Assembly: GCA_007449985.2 (NCBI GenBank)
Contig: VIIQ02000589.1
Location: 62,001-126,000, forward strand
DNA from: Desmodesmus armatus
Taxonomy: Eukaryota; Chlorophyta; Chlorophyceae; Sphaeropleales; Scenedesmaceae
Length of the DNA: 64,000 nucleotides
Direction of reading: 5' to 3'
In this document: piece after piece, positions 1 through 10,804 of the stretch
How positions within the stretch are numbered: the stretch's first letter is position 1
How the letters are laid out: every line of letters begins with the position of its first letter
Made by a program: the position numbers and the translations under genes
Notes under the pieces: generated by a model
Database searches by the model: none
What the model saw: only the letters and a program-made list of their open reading frames with translations
Told to the model about the DNA's origin: nothing

Positions 1-80
1 CCAGCACACAGCACATTGGCTTTTGCTGCAAGCTAATGCTGAAAAAACCACCTGTCCTCTGCTGCCGTTCCTGCACCCAG

Positions 81-2184
81 AACTTGTCAAGGGGCAGCAG
101 GTGAGACACACAGTGCAACCACTTGCCTGCCTGCTCAGCAGTGCTGTACTGCTTGTACCGAGCCTTCAATCACCTGGTTGCTTGGAATCTGCACATGGCA
201 ATTCATTCTTCAAGCTCGTCTCCGCACACATTGCCTGAAAGTGCCACCCAGCATTCAGCGGCCAATGCCGACAGTGCTGCTGCTGACGGCGTGCTGACTT
301 TGCTGCTGTGTCTCTGCTTGTCTTGTCCATCCGTCCGTCACAGGGTGTACCTGCCCGTGTTTGTTGAGGGTGCCAACCTCAGCATGGGTGACATGCACTT
401 TTCACAGGGTGATGGGGAGGTGAGCAGGGCTTGCAGCCTGGGGAATGATAAGCCGGGTGTTTCACAGGGACTCTTGTAGGGGTGGGTGTTGTGATCACAC
501 CTGTGTTTCTGAGCCCAGGAAACATGTCGCAGTTGTGTTTGGTGTCGTAGCTGTTGTAGCACCAGCACTGTTATCATTTTTCAAGGGGCTCCTGTGTGCA
601 GCACAGAAATTCTGAGGTGCATGGCGACTGTGCATGGATGCAGCTGAGCCATGTATGAGCCAACTTTGATTGCTTCTGTTGCCACAGGTCAGCTTCTGCG
701 GTGCTATCGAGATGTCTGGTTTCCTGGAGATCAAGTGAGTGCCTGGCAGCCTGCCTGAGGCTCCCTACTACAATGTTGCGCTTGCAAGTGCGAGCCTCGC
801 CAATTGTGTGATGTGCCAGGACATGTCGTGCAGGTTGCAAGGGCCCTGCGGTGTTAGCAACCTTTCAATACAGCCCACAACGATCAGCTGTTTCTGTCAC
901 ATGAGCGGCTGGAGGCACATGGTGTCGCTGGAATGGATTGGGGCCCAGGTACCGCTCTTATCGCGCCCTGACCTGACCTTGTTGTGCCCAGGTGTGAGAT
1001 CATTCGTGGCGGCATGGAGACGTACCTCACACCCATGGGCCCCACAAAGCTCCACGTGCATCCCATCTTTGAGATTGGCCCGCTGCAGCCCCAGTACAGC
1101 GGTGAGAAGTGCATTGAGTTTGCTCACCTACTGCAGTGAACAGCAAGCAACTGGAGGATTTCACTTGCAATTTGTGATGCATACAACCCAACTACAGTCA
1201 CTGTGGTGGCGTAATCGTTTGTCGGGCGCCACTGGTATCTGTTGCAGACGCAGCGATGGCAGTCACAGACATCTGATCCGACGCAACATGGTTGGAACCC
1301 ATCAAACATGTGGGCAAGAACACCCCGTGCTGTGGTTGCATTTCAGCTGTGCAGTGTGCTTGCATACGTGGCATCAATAAACCAACCTCAATGTGACGGA
1401 ACCAAGGCATGTTGCCCGCCTGAGCAGTCCAAGTTATTTTGAAACTACTTGCAACATGTGTGCTGTCCTCATTGCACTGCTGTCTGCGTTGTTGCTTCCT
1501 GTGCTTCTGTTGCACGCTTGTACGTGCAGAGTGGTTGGTTTTTGAAGGCATCTCAGTAGATGAGAGTGGTCGCCAGCACTACCTGGATGCGACAGTGGCC
1601 TACAAGAGGGCAGTCCTCAACTGCATCCACTACCTCGCCAAGTTTGGTTACACAAAAGAGCAGGTTTGTACCATCTACTGTTCTGCACTGCTAAACTCAG
1701 CCTACACTACTGCCAGATGGCAGGCTAGCTCTTTAGCACACGGCATGGCTGCTTTTTCTGCTAGAACTGAGAGAGCTGCTGCATGCCTTACTGTAGAGGC
1801 ACCTGTAGGGGCATGTTGAAATAGCGCCCTATGTGAAACCCTTGTGTTATTGCTGCCACGTGCTGCACGTCCTACCTGCAGGTGTACCTGCTGCTGTCCT
1901 GCTGCCCCTGTGAGGGCAGGCTGTCAGGCATAGTGGACGTCCCCAACGCCGTCTGCACCCTCGCCATCCCCACAGCCATGTTTGACCAAGATGTGCGGCC
2001 AAAGAAGGGAGGCATCCCTCCCCAGGGCGTCACTGTCAAGACTGACGTGGCGAAGTCAACCTATGACGGCACGCTGCCGCTCACTCGATGCCTGTGTCAC
2101 TCAATGACGGGCACACCCAGCAGCAGTGCAGCTGATCTGAGTGCAGGGCAGGTGGCTGGTGCTAAGGAGGCCGCAGTAGAGTGA
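81..2184 (+). CDS. Formamidase (FmdA/AmdA family), 3' part
   Basis: Hydrolyses formamide (or a short amide) to ammonia and formate in the cytosol. Exons read in phase: 81-100, 344-419, 688-734, 992-1101, 1530-1663 and 1882-2184 (TGA 2182-2184). The protein pieces follow the family order: NLSRGSRVYLPVF, then LSMGDMHFSQGDGE, FCGAIEMSGF, LHVHPIFEIGP, WLVFEGISVDE with YLDATVAYKRA, and finally EGRLSGIVDVPNA with LAIPTAMFD. The N-terminal exons lie before the window. The first exon seen is only 20 nt long; it is accepted because it restores the conserved NLSRGSR stretch and its phase fits. The C-terminal tail after TYDGTLPL is low-complexity and not conserved. Introns are GT-AG. The stop codon sits in a perfect palindrome. 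Family assignment is firm; substrate preference (formamide rather than acetamide) is inferred. Confidence 0.9.
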
Positions 2185-2197
2185 CTCACTCTACTGC
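2173..2197. repeat. Palindrome spanning the formamidase stop codon
   Basis: A 25-nt perfect odd-centred palindrome (arms GCAGTAGAGTGA / TCACTCTACTGC) overlaps the last codons, the TGA and the first 3'UTR bases. It is followed to about 2250 by two or three copies of a short ATTGAGTGAC-type repeat. In RNA it would form a 12-bp hairpin at the stop codon. Confidence 0.8.
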
Positions 2198-3720
2198 GAG
2201 TGACCTTCTCATTGAGTGACCCTCTCATTGAGTGACTCTCTCAGTGAGTGCAGTCACCGCAGCTTGGGATGACTGTTGGAGCAGCTGAGTGTATACAGGA
2301 GTGTGCAGGAGGGGTACCTAAGGGCTGCAGGGGGTGAGCTAGCTGGTTCTGAGCCATAGGGCTTGCCTCCCTTGCTTCATGGCCGCCGCGGTTTAGGCAA
2401 CGCTGCGTGAGGGGTTTTGAGAAGTTGTACACCTACCTGACATGTCAATGTCTGTACAGTGAATAGTGCTGGTCAGCTCTGTTTTGGCATCTTTGATCTT
2501 GCCGTGTTTTAACTTGCCGGTTGCAGTGATCATGTCATGTGTGAATACTTAGCTCCTGGGTGGCGAGCTACCCATATTCTTTGGTTCTGCTGCAGGATGG
2601 GGGGGGGGGCTTCAATCAAATGTGACACTGTCACTGTACGGTACATGCACACCTATGCGGCAAAGTATGCAAGCGGAATGCTTTGTTTGTGACTCACTGT
2701 GGCACAAACTACCTGACCTATCTGAGACCTGGTGGTTGCCAACATGGCGGCCCAAAATGCGGAAGCTGTGACAGCACTTCATAACCTGCAGCTGAACCAT
2801 GACACACATCGGCACAACCAGCACATCGGGCGCAGTCTACAGTCACAATTGCTTGGTGCACTTGACTTGTCACACCAACTTATGCAAGCAACTGACCTCA
2901 GCTGCCGCATACCGCTGGACCATAACACAGAAGGATGCCACCAGCACACAGGGGGCAGTCCATCACCACAGAAATGTCGTGCACCCAACTTCAGTAAAAG
3001 AGCGATTATCAGAAAAAAAGGCCCTATGGGCACTGCAAGGACTTCATGCCAACGAGTGTTGGGCTGCAAACGTGGTCTAAATGAATGACTTGATGAAAAT
3101 GAACGGGTGTAAAGATGTTCAATGATCTGATGAAAGTTGTCACAGCGGTGTCTGTGAGCAGCTATGCTCCAATTCCTCCCATCACAGAAGGAGTGAAAGC
3201 ACAAGCCGCACCGATGAAAGGAACAAACCGATTGTTGTGGGCAGCAAGGCTCGGATGCTGGCGCACGGGGGACCACTGTGACTGGGTACATGCGAAGGCA
3301 GCTGCTTGACGTACATGACGCGCTTCCCTGTCTGCTTGACATTTGCATGCATGCAGCGGATGGTGCTGCACCTCAGGGATCAAAAGGGGAGGTTGTCTTC
3401 ATCGCAGCGCAGCTGCGCTGCCATGGGTCCCAGTTAGTCATGCAGGGGACTCAGTATACGGCCAGAGGGGTGGGGTCACACAGCGCGGGCTGGATGTAGA
3501 GGATCTGGCATCGCTGATGGCTGAAACATGGGCCCATTCACATGCGGGTGGGGCCCTCGTCGTGCCCTTTTGGCTGGATGTGCATTTGAACCGCAGTGTA
3601 GGGAGGCACGGCGGCGATGAAAGACTGCAGGGATGCAACCGCGCAGCGGGATGACAAGCGACGGGCACCTGACAACATTGCGTGGCTTCGAAGGCCAGCA
3701 GCGCCCTCGCTTACTCCAAA
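2198..3720. other. Intergenic stretch without recognisable gene
   Basis: I see no conserved protein here. It holds a G11 run at 2599-2609, a short near-duplication around 3085-3130 (GATGAAAATGA / GATGAAAGTTG context), and from about 3590 a segment resembling the flanks of the other two tRNA-Ala copies (GACTGCAGGGATGCA ... GCGCAGCGG). Confidence 0.5.
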
Positions 3721-3760
3721 ACGCGCCCCGAAATTTTGCGCGCGAGCGCTAAAACCTAAG
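3721..3760 (+). promoter_or_regulatory. Conserved block about 90 bp upstream of tRNA-Ala copy 1
   Basis: Contains CGCGCCCCGAAATTTTGCGC followed by GCTAAAACCTAA. The same two-part block lies 87-90 bp before the other two tRNA-Ala genes, while the DNA between the block and each tRNA has diverged. It may be an external Pol III element or part of a repeat unit carrying the tRNA; the sequence alone does not decide. Confidence 0.5.
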
Positions 3761-3811
3761 TTGTTGACGTGTGAGATGGACACAAATCTCGACTGAAAAG
3801 ACATGTATCTT

Positions 3812-3884
3812 GGGGGTGTAGCTCAATTGGTAGAGCGATCGCTTTGCATGCGATAGGTACGGGGATCGAAGCCCTGCACCTCCA
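3812..3884 (+). tRNA. tRNA-Ala(UGC), copy 1
   Basis: A 73-nt cloverleaf: acceptor GGGGGTG pairs with CACCTCC with discriminator A, a D arm with GCTCAATTGGTAGAGC, anticodon loop TTTGCAT (anticodon TGC, Ala), and T arm CGGGG-ATCGAAG-CCCTG. There is no intron and no encoded CCA. The A-box and B-box match nuclear Ala tRNAs; the T-loop begins with A rather than T, as some eukaryotic Ala tRNAs do. It is identical to the copies at 20656 and 27751. Confidence 0.95.
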
Positions 3885-3960
3885 CTTTATGTTGCACCTG
3901 ATGACCACCATCCCTCTTGGAACTTTTGGCAGAGTGGCGGCTGCCCAAATGACCATGACC

Positions 3961-5320
3961 ACCATTAGCGTGTTGCCATGAGGCCGCTGCTTGCCGCAAG
4001 CTGGCAGCCTGAGGGTTCATGGGCGCGTTCAATACGTTGTAAACCCAACTGCAAACCAAATGCAACCTTGCTGACTGGCTGTGACACCAGCACCGTGATG
4101 AGTTTGCAAGTGGCAGTTGGGTTCGGTACGTCACGATTTTCGGCAGGTATGCCGAGATTGGAGTGCCTGTGCTGCTGCTGAGCAGACACCTTGGAAGTCA
4201 TGTTGCTCACTGAGACAGGTTCCTCCGCCCCACAGGCAACGTGTCTACATTGTTCAAGAGTGCTGCATGCCTCAGGTCACTTTCAAACGTTTGAGCGGGC
4301 TGGAGACGTGTGACATGTCTGATGCTAGCTCCCCTGTTACACGGCACCACTACATGTCTGATCAGCATCACCGTGACTGAGTCGTTACATGCGGCATGGG
4401 CTGCACCATGTGCCTTGGCTGGCATTGCAACCAAAGGTTTCGCCAGCCAATCATTGGCCTGAGCTGCCCAACAAACAAGGACTTGACAAAAGAATCACGG
4501 GTTGCCATGAGTGAGTCGGCGTCAAACAGCACACCATGGCATATCCTACTGCCGCATGCTTGCAAACAGTAATGCAGTAATGCCCACTATCGGCAGCACA
4601 CGGCGTAGGAAGTTGACGGGCAGAATATGCAAGCTCTGCACTATGTGCAACTGGCACTGCGGCACACACAGAAACCACATTTCTGTACCATGTGCATCTG
4701 CAACTGCCTTTATCTGTGTGCTGCCAAACTTGGCCAGCACAGCCATAGGAACAAAACGTTTCTGTGCACATCCTATTTGCTTTGCAGCATAAGAATGATG
4801 TTTTTCAGGCCAAAACTGCACTTTGCAGTGCTATATGGGGTGCCAGTACCGGTCCGATCATGCCAAATACTCAGGAGCCTGTTGGTAACGCAGGGCCCAT
4901 ACCAACTGCATCCTGTGCGTAACAGTGCATAAATTGCAGCACTGCTTGGGCCGAGCAGGCACTCCCACATTGATACACACACATCAGGGGCTTCAGCTAC
5001 ATGCAAGCCCCGTGCAAATTGCAGCATGTGTGCCCCTATGACCATGCATTCAGCAGCGCCCGGCAGCTTCATGATTATCAGCACCTAGTACCACACCAAA
5101 TAATTTTCACATGGACACTGGCAGATGCGTCCCAAGCTGGCCAGGGCCAAGTGGCCAGATGCGCAATGTATGCATCGGTCACTACCTCCGAGGTAGGTGG
5201 CACCTCCCAAACCCACAGTTTGCTTGCTTCAGATCTGTCACTTCAGCATTGACTTCCCCTACCGTAGCTGGCTGGCACCCACTAGGAGCTGGCACCTTGC
5301 AGGAATAGGGCCGCAAGCTC
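3961..5320. repeat. 3' flank of duplication unit 1
   Basis: This non-coding-looking stretch is recognisably similar to 9485-10800 and, inverted, to about 47510-48560. Shared landmarks are CACACAGCACACCATGGCAT, GGGAGCACACGGCG-like, GTTGACGGGCA, ACTTTGCAGTGCT, GGGGTGCCAGTAC and CATCAGGGG. Reading frames are not conserved between copies, so it is more likely 3'UTR or intergenic DNA carried along with the gene than coding. Confidence 0.65.
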
Positions 5321-6955
5321 TCAGTGTCCCACAGGGTAGATCACCTGGGGCTGTCCAGGCAGCACCATAGGCTGTCCAGGGTAGATCACACCTGCTGGCT
5401 GGCCAGGGTAGATGACACCGGCTGGCTGTCCTGGCAGCAGCACAGGCTGGACCTGGCCTGGCACAATGACCTGCTGGGGGCTCACTATGACCTGACCGCC
5501 AGCTGGCAGGACAGCAGGCTGGCCAGGCACAATCACTTGGGCACCAGCGGGCACTGGGATACGCTGGATGGAGGATGCAGTAGCCCCATGTGGTCCCACT
5601 GTGGTGGGGTTCTTGATGATAACCTGACCCTGCAGCAGCTTCCTGTGGCCACTGGAGGCTTGAACGACGTGGACAGGGACGTTGGGGACTGGGGTGGCTG
5701 GGGTGGCTGGCATGGGCAGGACAACGCCATTTTGAATCATGTCTGCACTTGACCGGCAGGCGTCATTGACGATACCTGCGGGGCGAGCCAGTGACAGCAG
5801 TGGCAGCAACGGCAGCGGTCAGTAAACACATGCCAGCATGGATGCTGGAGTGGTGCGCTTCCAATGACGACCAGTGATGTTGAAAGACCCCTGCTGCATC
5901 GTAGGTGAATGCATAAATGCAGTCCTTGCAACTGGCAGTGACTGCACAATGCAGTCCTTGCAACTGGCAGTGACTGCACCACTCTGCAGTTCACCGTGCC
6001 ATCAGCAGCTTGGTAGCAGCCTTGCGCATCAACTTTCAGCAGTCAGCCGCAATTCAGCATTTACTACATTGTGGCAAAGCAGCACCACGCGCCAGCCAGC
6101 CTGCCTGCCCACCTGCATAGAATGTGACGAACTGCTTGCCAATGCACTGCTTGTACCCGCCGTTGAAGTCTTTGCCGCAGGGGCTGGCAGCAGGGTCCAT
6201 GGCTGTGCTCTGGCAGCTGCTGAAGGCGCTGTTGGCACACTGCACAAGGGAGAGGCTGGCGGCGACTGACTGAACCATTGCAGAGGTGGTGACCTTTGGT
6301 GAGGGGCCTCCACAGTAGTCCTGCACACCACAAGCACGGCAGCCAAAGGTCAAGGGTCAGCAGGCGGATGCAGAGGAGAGCTGATCTTGAATTATGAGTA
6401 TGTTTTGAAGCCATGAAGGCTCTGTGCAATGCTGCCAGCAACAGACACTTTGTGCAGCAACGTGCGCAGTAGAGTGCCAAGCGATCTGTGTGGACCAATC
6501 TCGAGCAAGTGGACAGTGCGGCCACCAACACTCACCATGGCCATGGTGCAAGCCTTCTGTGCAGCGCTGTGGGCTGCTGTGCAGCGTTGTGGCCGTAGTC
6601 CTTGCAGTCTGCAGGGTTGATTGTTGGAGCTGTTGGACATGTCTGCTTGCAGACCTGGAGGCAGCTCTGCCAGCCTTGACAGTCCTGTCAGGAGGGCAGA
6701 GGGTGCGCAGCACAACAGAAGGGCAATGAGTAAGCAGGCGAACAATTGTGGCGCCACCCCTTTGGTGCTGCCTATGAACCTGGGGTTTCAGTGAACCTCA
6801 CGCATCGTGTGATTCATCACCCAGCTTGGCCCTCCCTGTTCTGACTGCGCTGCGCACTCCCTCACCTTGCACTCAATGCAGGGACCAGCAGCAGCTCGGC
6901 CAGCGCACATCAGAGCCACCAGCAGAAACACTGAGACTGAGCAGCGGGTCATCAT
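5321..6955 (-). pseudogene. Secreted Cys-rich PGQP-repeat protein, copy 1 (frameshifted)
   Basis: Same four-exon layout as the intact copy at 44789-47509. Exons on the minus strand: 6955-6866 (signal peptide MMTRCSVSVFLLVALMCAG, then CIEC), 6684-6536, 6320-6113 and 5775-5321. Exon 2 is 149 nt instead of 132. A nine-base addition keeps the frame (CPTAPTINPADC), but a further net 8-base insertion near the AHSAAQKACT segment shifts it, so exon 3 (DYCGGPSPKVTT...) would be read out of frame. Exon 4 has an intact Cys segment (NDACRSSADMI), then GHRKLLQGQVII and the PGQP tail ending QVIYPVGH. I call it a pseudogene, but a base-call error or different splice site could rescue it. A TATA box lies upstream at 7121-7126. 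Confidence 0.7.
5917..5979. repeat. Direct repeat, 31 bp x 2
   Basis: The unit beginning ATGCAGTCCTTGCAACTGG occurs at 5917-5947 and 5949-5979 inside the last intron of copy 1. No function is apparent. Confidence 0.75.
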
Positions 6956-7120
6956 GCTGGTTGGTGTCACTTGGATGATGATGTGGTAACTAATGAGCTA
7001 GCAACAGTCTTGAATGTCCTGTGTAGCTACCTAGGTTCGGTTCCTAGTAGTTGTGGCGGTAGTGATTGTTGTGCTTGTGAGATCAGAGGGCGTGATGCTT
7101 GCTAGAAGCTAATTACGGAC

Positions 7121-7126
7121 TTTATA
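7121..7126 (-). promoter_or_regulatory. TATA box of copy 1
   Basis: TATAAA on the minus strand in the context CACCTATAAAGTCCG, about 165 bp before the start codon. The same context occurs in copy 2 (12112-12117). In copy 3 it is split by a transposon. Confidence 0.5.
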
Positions 7127-7340
7127 GGTGATGTTCGCTGTAATGGCGGACCAAGGACGCTGTGATCACTCCGGGCCCAAAACGTACGTCACACAATCGC
7201 AAGGGAGTGACACTTCTGTAAGCTTCTTCCCACCATACTGTCCGATTGTTACTGCAACTGACGTCTCTGGTCGCTTTTTTTGTTCGGGCTGCACGAGAAT
7301 CTGGTGTCTCAGGGTCCCAAAAAAAGGACTGCAGTACATT
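7127..7340. promoter_or_regulatory. Conserved upstream block shared by the three gene copies (copy 1)
   Basis: About 210 bp beginning GATGTTCGCTGTAATGGCGG and containing GGACGCTGTGATCACTCCGG. It is also found at 12118-12330 and, inverted, at about 42160-42377, each time just upstream of the secreted-protein gene. It can be translated away from the gene (MADQGRCDHSGPK), but an indel in copy 3 breaks that frame, so a promoter role is likelier than coding. Confidence 0.5.
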
Positions 7341-7577
7341 GATCATATCAATGTGAGATCTCAAGTTCAGTTTCTATTGCTCTGCCGCTGCACACTGCTG
7401 CATGCTGCCACTGTTGCTGTCATCATGATTGCTGTGCCATCTTCACTTCACCAGGCTCCTACTGCCGGCTGCTGCTGCCGCTGCTGCTGCTTGATGCCAC
7501 AGGTCGATTCACAGCTACAACATCAATGCACACACTGTGTGTCACACACATACTACCAGGGCAGCAGGTGCTGCCGA

Positions 7578-7925
7578 ATGGTGATCATCCGTGTGTTTCG
7601 CGTGCAGATTGACCCTGCCCAGCGAGCAGCCTTTGAGCGTGGCTTCTGTTCAACCTCAGTCCAGGCAGTGGCAGCCTGCGGGGGCTGCCTTGGCTGGGAG
7701 CTGGGGTGGCCCACCAGGTGGAGCCCTGACACCTATGCCATGATCTCACGGTGGCAGGATGAGGGGGCACTTGCAGCTTTTGCAGGCCCTGCTTGGAACA
7801 CGCCTGTCATTCCAGACGGCATGGGGCAGTTTGTGGTGAGCTGCTCGGTGGAGCACTACTACCAACACCAGCAGCAACAAAGTACTGGTGGTGTTTGCAG
7901 TGGAGGAGGGAAAGCTGGCGGCTAG
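7578..7925 (+). CDS. ABM (antibiotic biosynthesis monooxygenase) domain protein
   Basis: An intronless 115-residue protein from ATG 7578. The sequence IIRVFRVQIDPAQRAAFERG, then CGGCLGWELGWPTRW, YAMISRWQDEGALAAFAG, WNTPVIPDGM and CSVEHYY follows the ferredoxin-like dimeric alpha/beta-barrel ABM fold: edge strand, helix, GCLG turn, the ISRWQDEGAL strand-helix and the final VEHYY strand. Length matches single-domain members (about 100 aa). Members are small, often cofactor-free oxygenases or heme-binding proteins acting on varied substrates; the role here is unknown. The frame is open upstream, so a longer first exon is possible. A Gln/Gly-rich tail follows the domain. The lack of introns contrasts with its neighbours. 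Confidence 0.75.
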   Translation: MVIIRVFRVQIDPAQRAAFERGFCSTSVQAVAACGGCLGWELGWPTRWSPDTYAMISRWQDEGALAAFAGPAWNTPVIPDGMGQFVVSCSVEHYYQHQQQQSTGGVCSGGGKAGG

Positions 7926-9234
7926 TAGCAATGTATTGCGGCGTTGGCTCTTGGCTGAGACTAGAGGAGTGAAGACATACGTGTTGTGGGTTCTGTTGCA
8001 CCCAATGAGCATGGTTGATGGCGCAGGGGCGCCATTCAGGGGGCGTAGAACTGTCACTGTCCAACAGTGGTGTTTCTTTTGGTGCCCATATGCTGTGAGG
8101 ATCAATCAATGCTGCTGCTGGTCGCATGCCTATGTGGTCAGTACGTGTCTGTACCAGTCGAGTGAGGCTTTGAACCCTGACTACTAGTATTATCCTGCTT
8201 TAGAAGGTTGGAGTGGCAGCAGTGTACAGCAGATTGGGGTCTACTGCCATTGTCCAGCAGGCCTGAGCAGATGCACAGCTGCCCCTTGGTCACTCCATCC
8301 ACAGTCAGGCCTACGTGCAACACATGCGCAGAGAGCTACGGTGGTAGACTCTGTGGCTGCCATGCTTGCCTGAAGCTTCACATACAGCAAAAACTGCCGT
8401 ATGCTGCAAGAGTCACCTAGAGTGGGTGGAATGGCCCAGAGTGGGTGGAATGCCAGAGTGCAGGGGGCACGGGGGTGTCTGGTGGACTTGAAATAAGATT
8501 GCCTTTGTTTGGGCTGAATTTAGAATTCTGGCCAATTCTTGTTGCTCAGAATTCTGGCCAATTCTTGTTGCTCAGAATTCTGGCCAATTCTGGTTGAGAT
8601 CTGGCCCTGTGCATATTCTGGGTACTGTTCTGGAGTACTGTAGGGGGGGTTGTCCTCTTATGCATACAGCATGCTGAGCCCTTTGAGGTTGGCAAGTGGA
8701 TGGAATCCATGTTGCACACTGTCCGGCTTGAAGCCGTCCCACCAGTTGGGCATGTACGTGCTGTTGCGTGTTGTTACGAGTGGGTTGCATTGTCGTTGCG
8801 GTGTTTACACGGTACATGCATGTCAAAGTGGAAAGACAACTTGGAGGCCGACCATTCTGTGCAAGCCGCCGACGTCGGTGTCTTGTTTTTAACATGTCTG
8901 TGCACAACCACTTTGAAAAGGCTGGTGCAGGTTTCTACAGTACACAGTAACGCAGTATTTCCATGCCCTTTGCAAGTGTGCAACTCTGTGGACTCCTTCT
9001 CTACCCTGTACGCTGTTTGCGCCCCGCTTGGTTCCCTTGCCGGGCAGTGACCTGCGGCCTCCGTTCTCCGCGCTGCACCGTTTTTTACAAAAGCAGTTTG
9101 TTGAACAAACACAGCCTCAACTGCTGCTGAGGCTGCTGAGGCCTCATAACTGAACTTGCACAAATCAGCCAACAACTTGTCCCTGGTCAAACCAGCATCA
9201 ACTGCTGCTACTCACGCTGACTTGGACGATGCAC
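7926..9234. other. Intergenic stretch
   Basis: No gene recognised. It contains the 26-bp tandem repeat at 8523-8597 and otherwise unique sequence. Confidence 0.4.
8523..8597. repeat. Tandem repeat, 26 bp x ~2.9
   Basis: Units beginning GAATTCTGGCCAATTCTTG start at 8523, 8549 and 8575; the last is partial and diverged. Confidence 0.85.
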
Positions 9235-9490
9235 TAGCTAGCTAGCAGTCTGGTTCCGGGTGGATGCATCACGTGACAATGGTTGAAGATTCATTCAGCA
9301 TCCTGCATCCACACACGGCTTATTCCAGCAGGCAGTTTCAGGTGTTGCACTGGGTTGATGCAGCTGCGCCAATGGTTGAGGCAGCGTACGGCAACAGTTG
9401 GTTTCACCACCTTGCGAATGGAGCTGGGGTTGCCTTACATACGTCAGGCATCCAGTCAATATCCAGGCTGTAGTCGCAGACATCATCATG
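9235..9490. repeat. Direct repeat flanking duplication unit 2, left copy
   Basis: Starts with ACTAGCTAGCTAG and includes GAAGATTCA, CAGTTTCAG, CTGGGTTGATGCA and GTCGCAGACATCATCATG. A diverged copy in the same order lies at about 12345-12810, on the other side of unit 2. Confidence 0.6.
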
Positions 9491-10800
9491 TTGCCAGGAG
9501 GCCGCTGCTTGCACAGCCTAAGGGTTGATGGGCGCATCCAACACACTGCCAACCCAACTGCTTACCAACCGCAAACTTGCTGACGGGCTGCAGGACGATT
9601 CATCAGCATCGCGCTGAGTGTGCAAGCAGCAGCTGAGGTCTGGAACAACTTTCGGCAGGTATTTCAACAGCGGAATGCCTGTGCTGCTGCTGAGCAGACA
9701 GCCAAAGAGTGTTGCTCTCTGGGACATGTTCCCCTGCCCCACAGGCAATGTGTCGACATTGTCCAGGAGTGCTGAGTGCTGCATGCCTTAGGGTCCAACC
9801 TGAAAGCGATTTTGAAAGAGTGGGCGCGACACATGTCTGATGCTAGCTCCCCTCTTGCATGGCACCACCACGTCCGTTTAGCATCACAGGTCGTTACATG
9901 CGGCATGGGCTGCACCATGTGCCTTGGCTGGCAAAGCATGGCATTGCATGGCAATCAAAGCTTTTGCTAGCCATCGGCTTGAGCTGCCCAACAACCAGGT
10001 TTCAACAACATGATCACAGGTTGCCATCAATGACTCAGCAGCACACAGCACACCATGGCATATGCTAGTGCCGCATGCTTGCAAACAGCAGCAGTAATGC
10101 CCACTATTGGGAGCACACGGCGTGTGGCTGTAAGCAAGGTTGACGGGCACAATATGCAAGCCCTGCACTACCTGCCACTGGCACTGTGGCACTGTCAGCA
10201 CAAACAACAACCACACGTCTGTAGCATGTGCGTTTGCAACTGCCTTTTATTAGTGAAGTGCCAAACTTGGCCAGCACAGCCATGGAACAAACTGTTGTAA
10301 TGCACATGCGATATGCTTTGCGGCATTTGAGCAATGTATGTCAAATCTGCACTTTGCAGTGCTCTTTGGGGTGCCAGTACCCATCCAAACATGCCAGCAT
10401 ACTCAGGAGCCTGTTGGTGCAGCAGTGCCCATACCAATGCATCCAATGGCACAGTGCATAAGTTGCAGCACCAAGCAGGCACCCCCACACTGTTTCACAC
10501 ATCAGGGGTCAACAACGCTCTTCAGCTACATGAAAACCCCATGCATATTGAAGCATGTGCGCCGCTGCGTAAGGGCCATGCATTCATGTGCATCCCAACG
10601 CGTCATGAACATCAACGCCTCAGGTACGGTACCTCCGAGGCCAATTACAGCCCACATGGTCACATGCATTCCATGGGTTGCCAGGGCCAAGCGGCCAAAT
10701 ACACCACAAAGGCACAATGCATCTGCATCTGTCACTCTGCCAAACCCACAAAAGTAGAGTTCGTCTGCTTGATCACTGTCACTTCAGCATTGACTTCGCC
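9485..10800. repeat. 3' flank of duplication unit 2
   Basis: Counterpart of 3961-5320 and of 47510-48560 (inverted). It begins GGCCGCTGCTTGC and runs to the truncated last exon of copy 2. No reading frame is conserved with the other copies. Confidence 0.65.
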
Positions 10801-10804
10801 TATC

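Noticed and set aside
3812..3884. Chloroplast origin for the tRNA-Ala(UGC)
   Set aside because: The plastid gene lies in the rRNA spacer and has an intron in many lineages. Here it is isolated, intronless, in three copies, with a nuclear-type acceptor and B-box.
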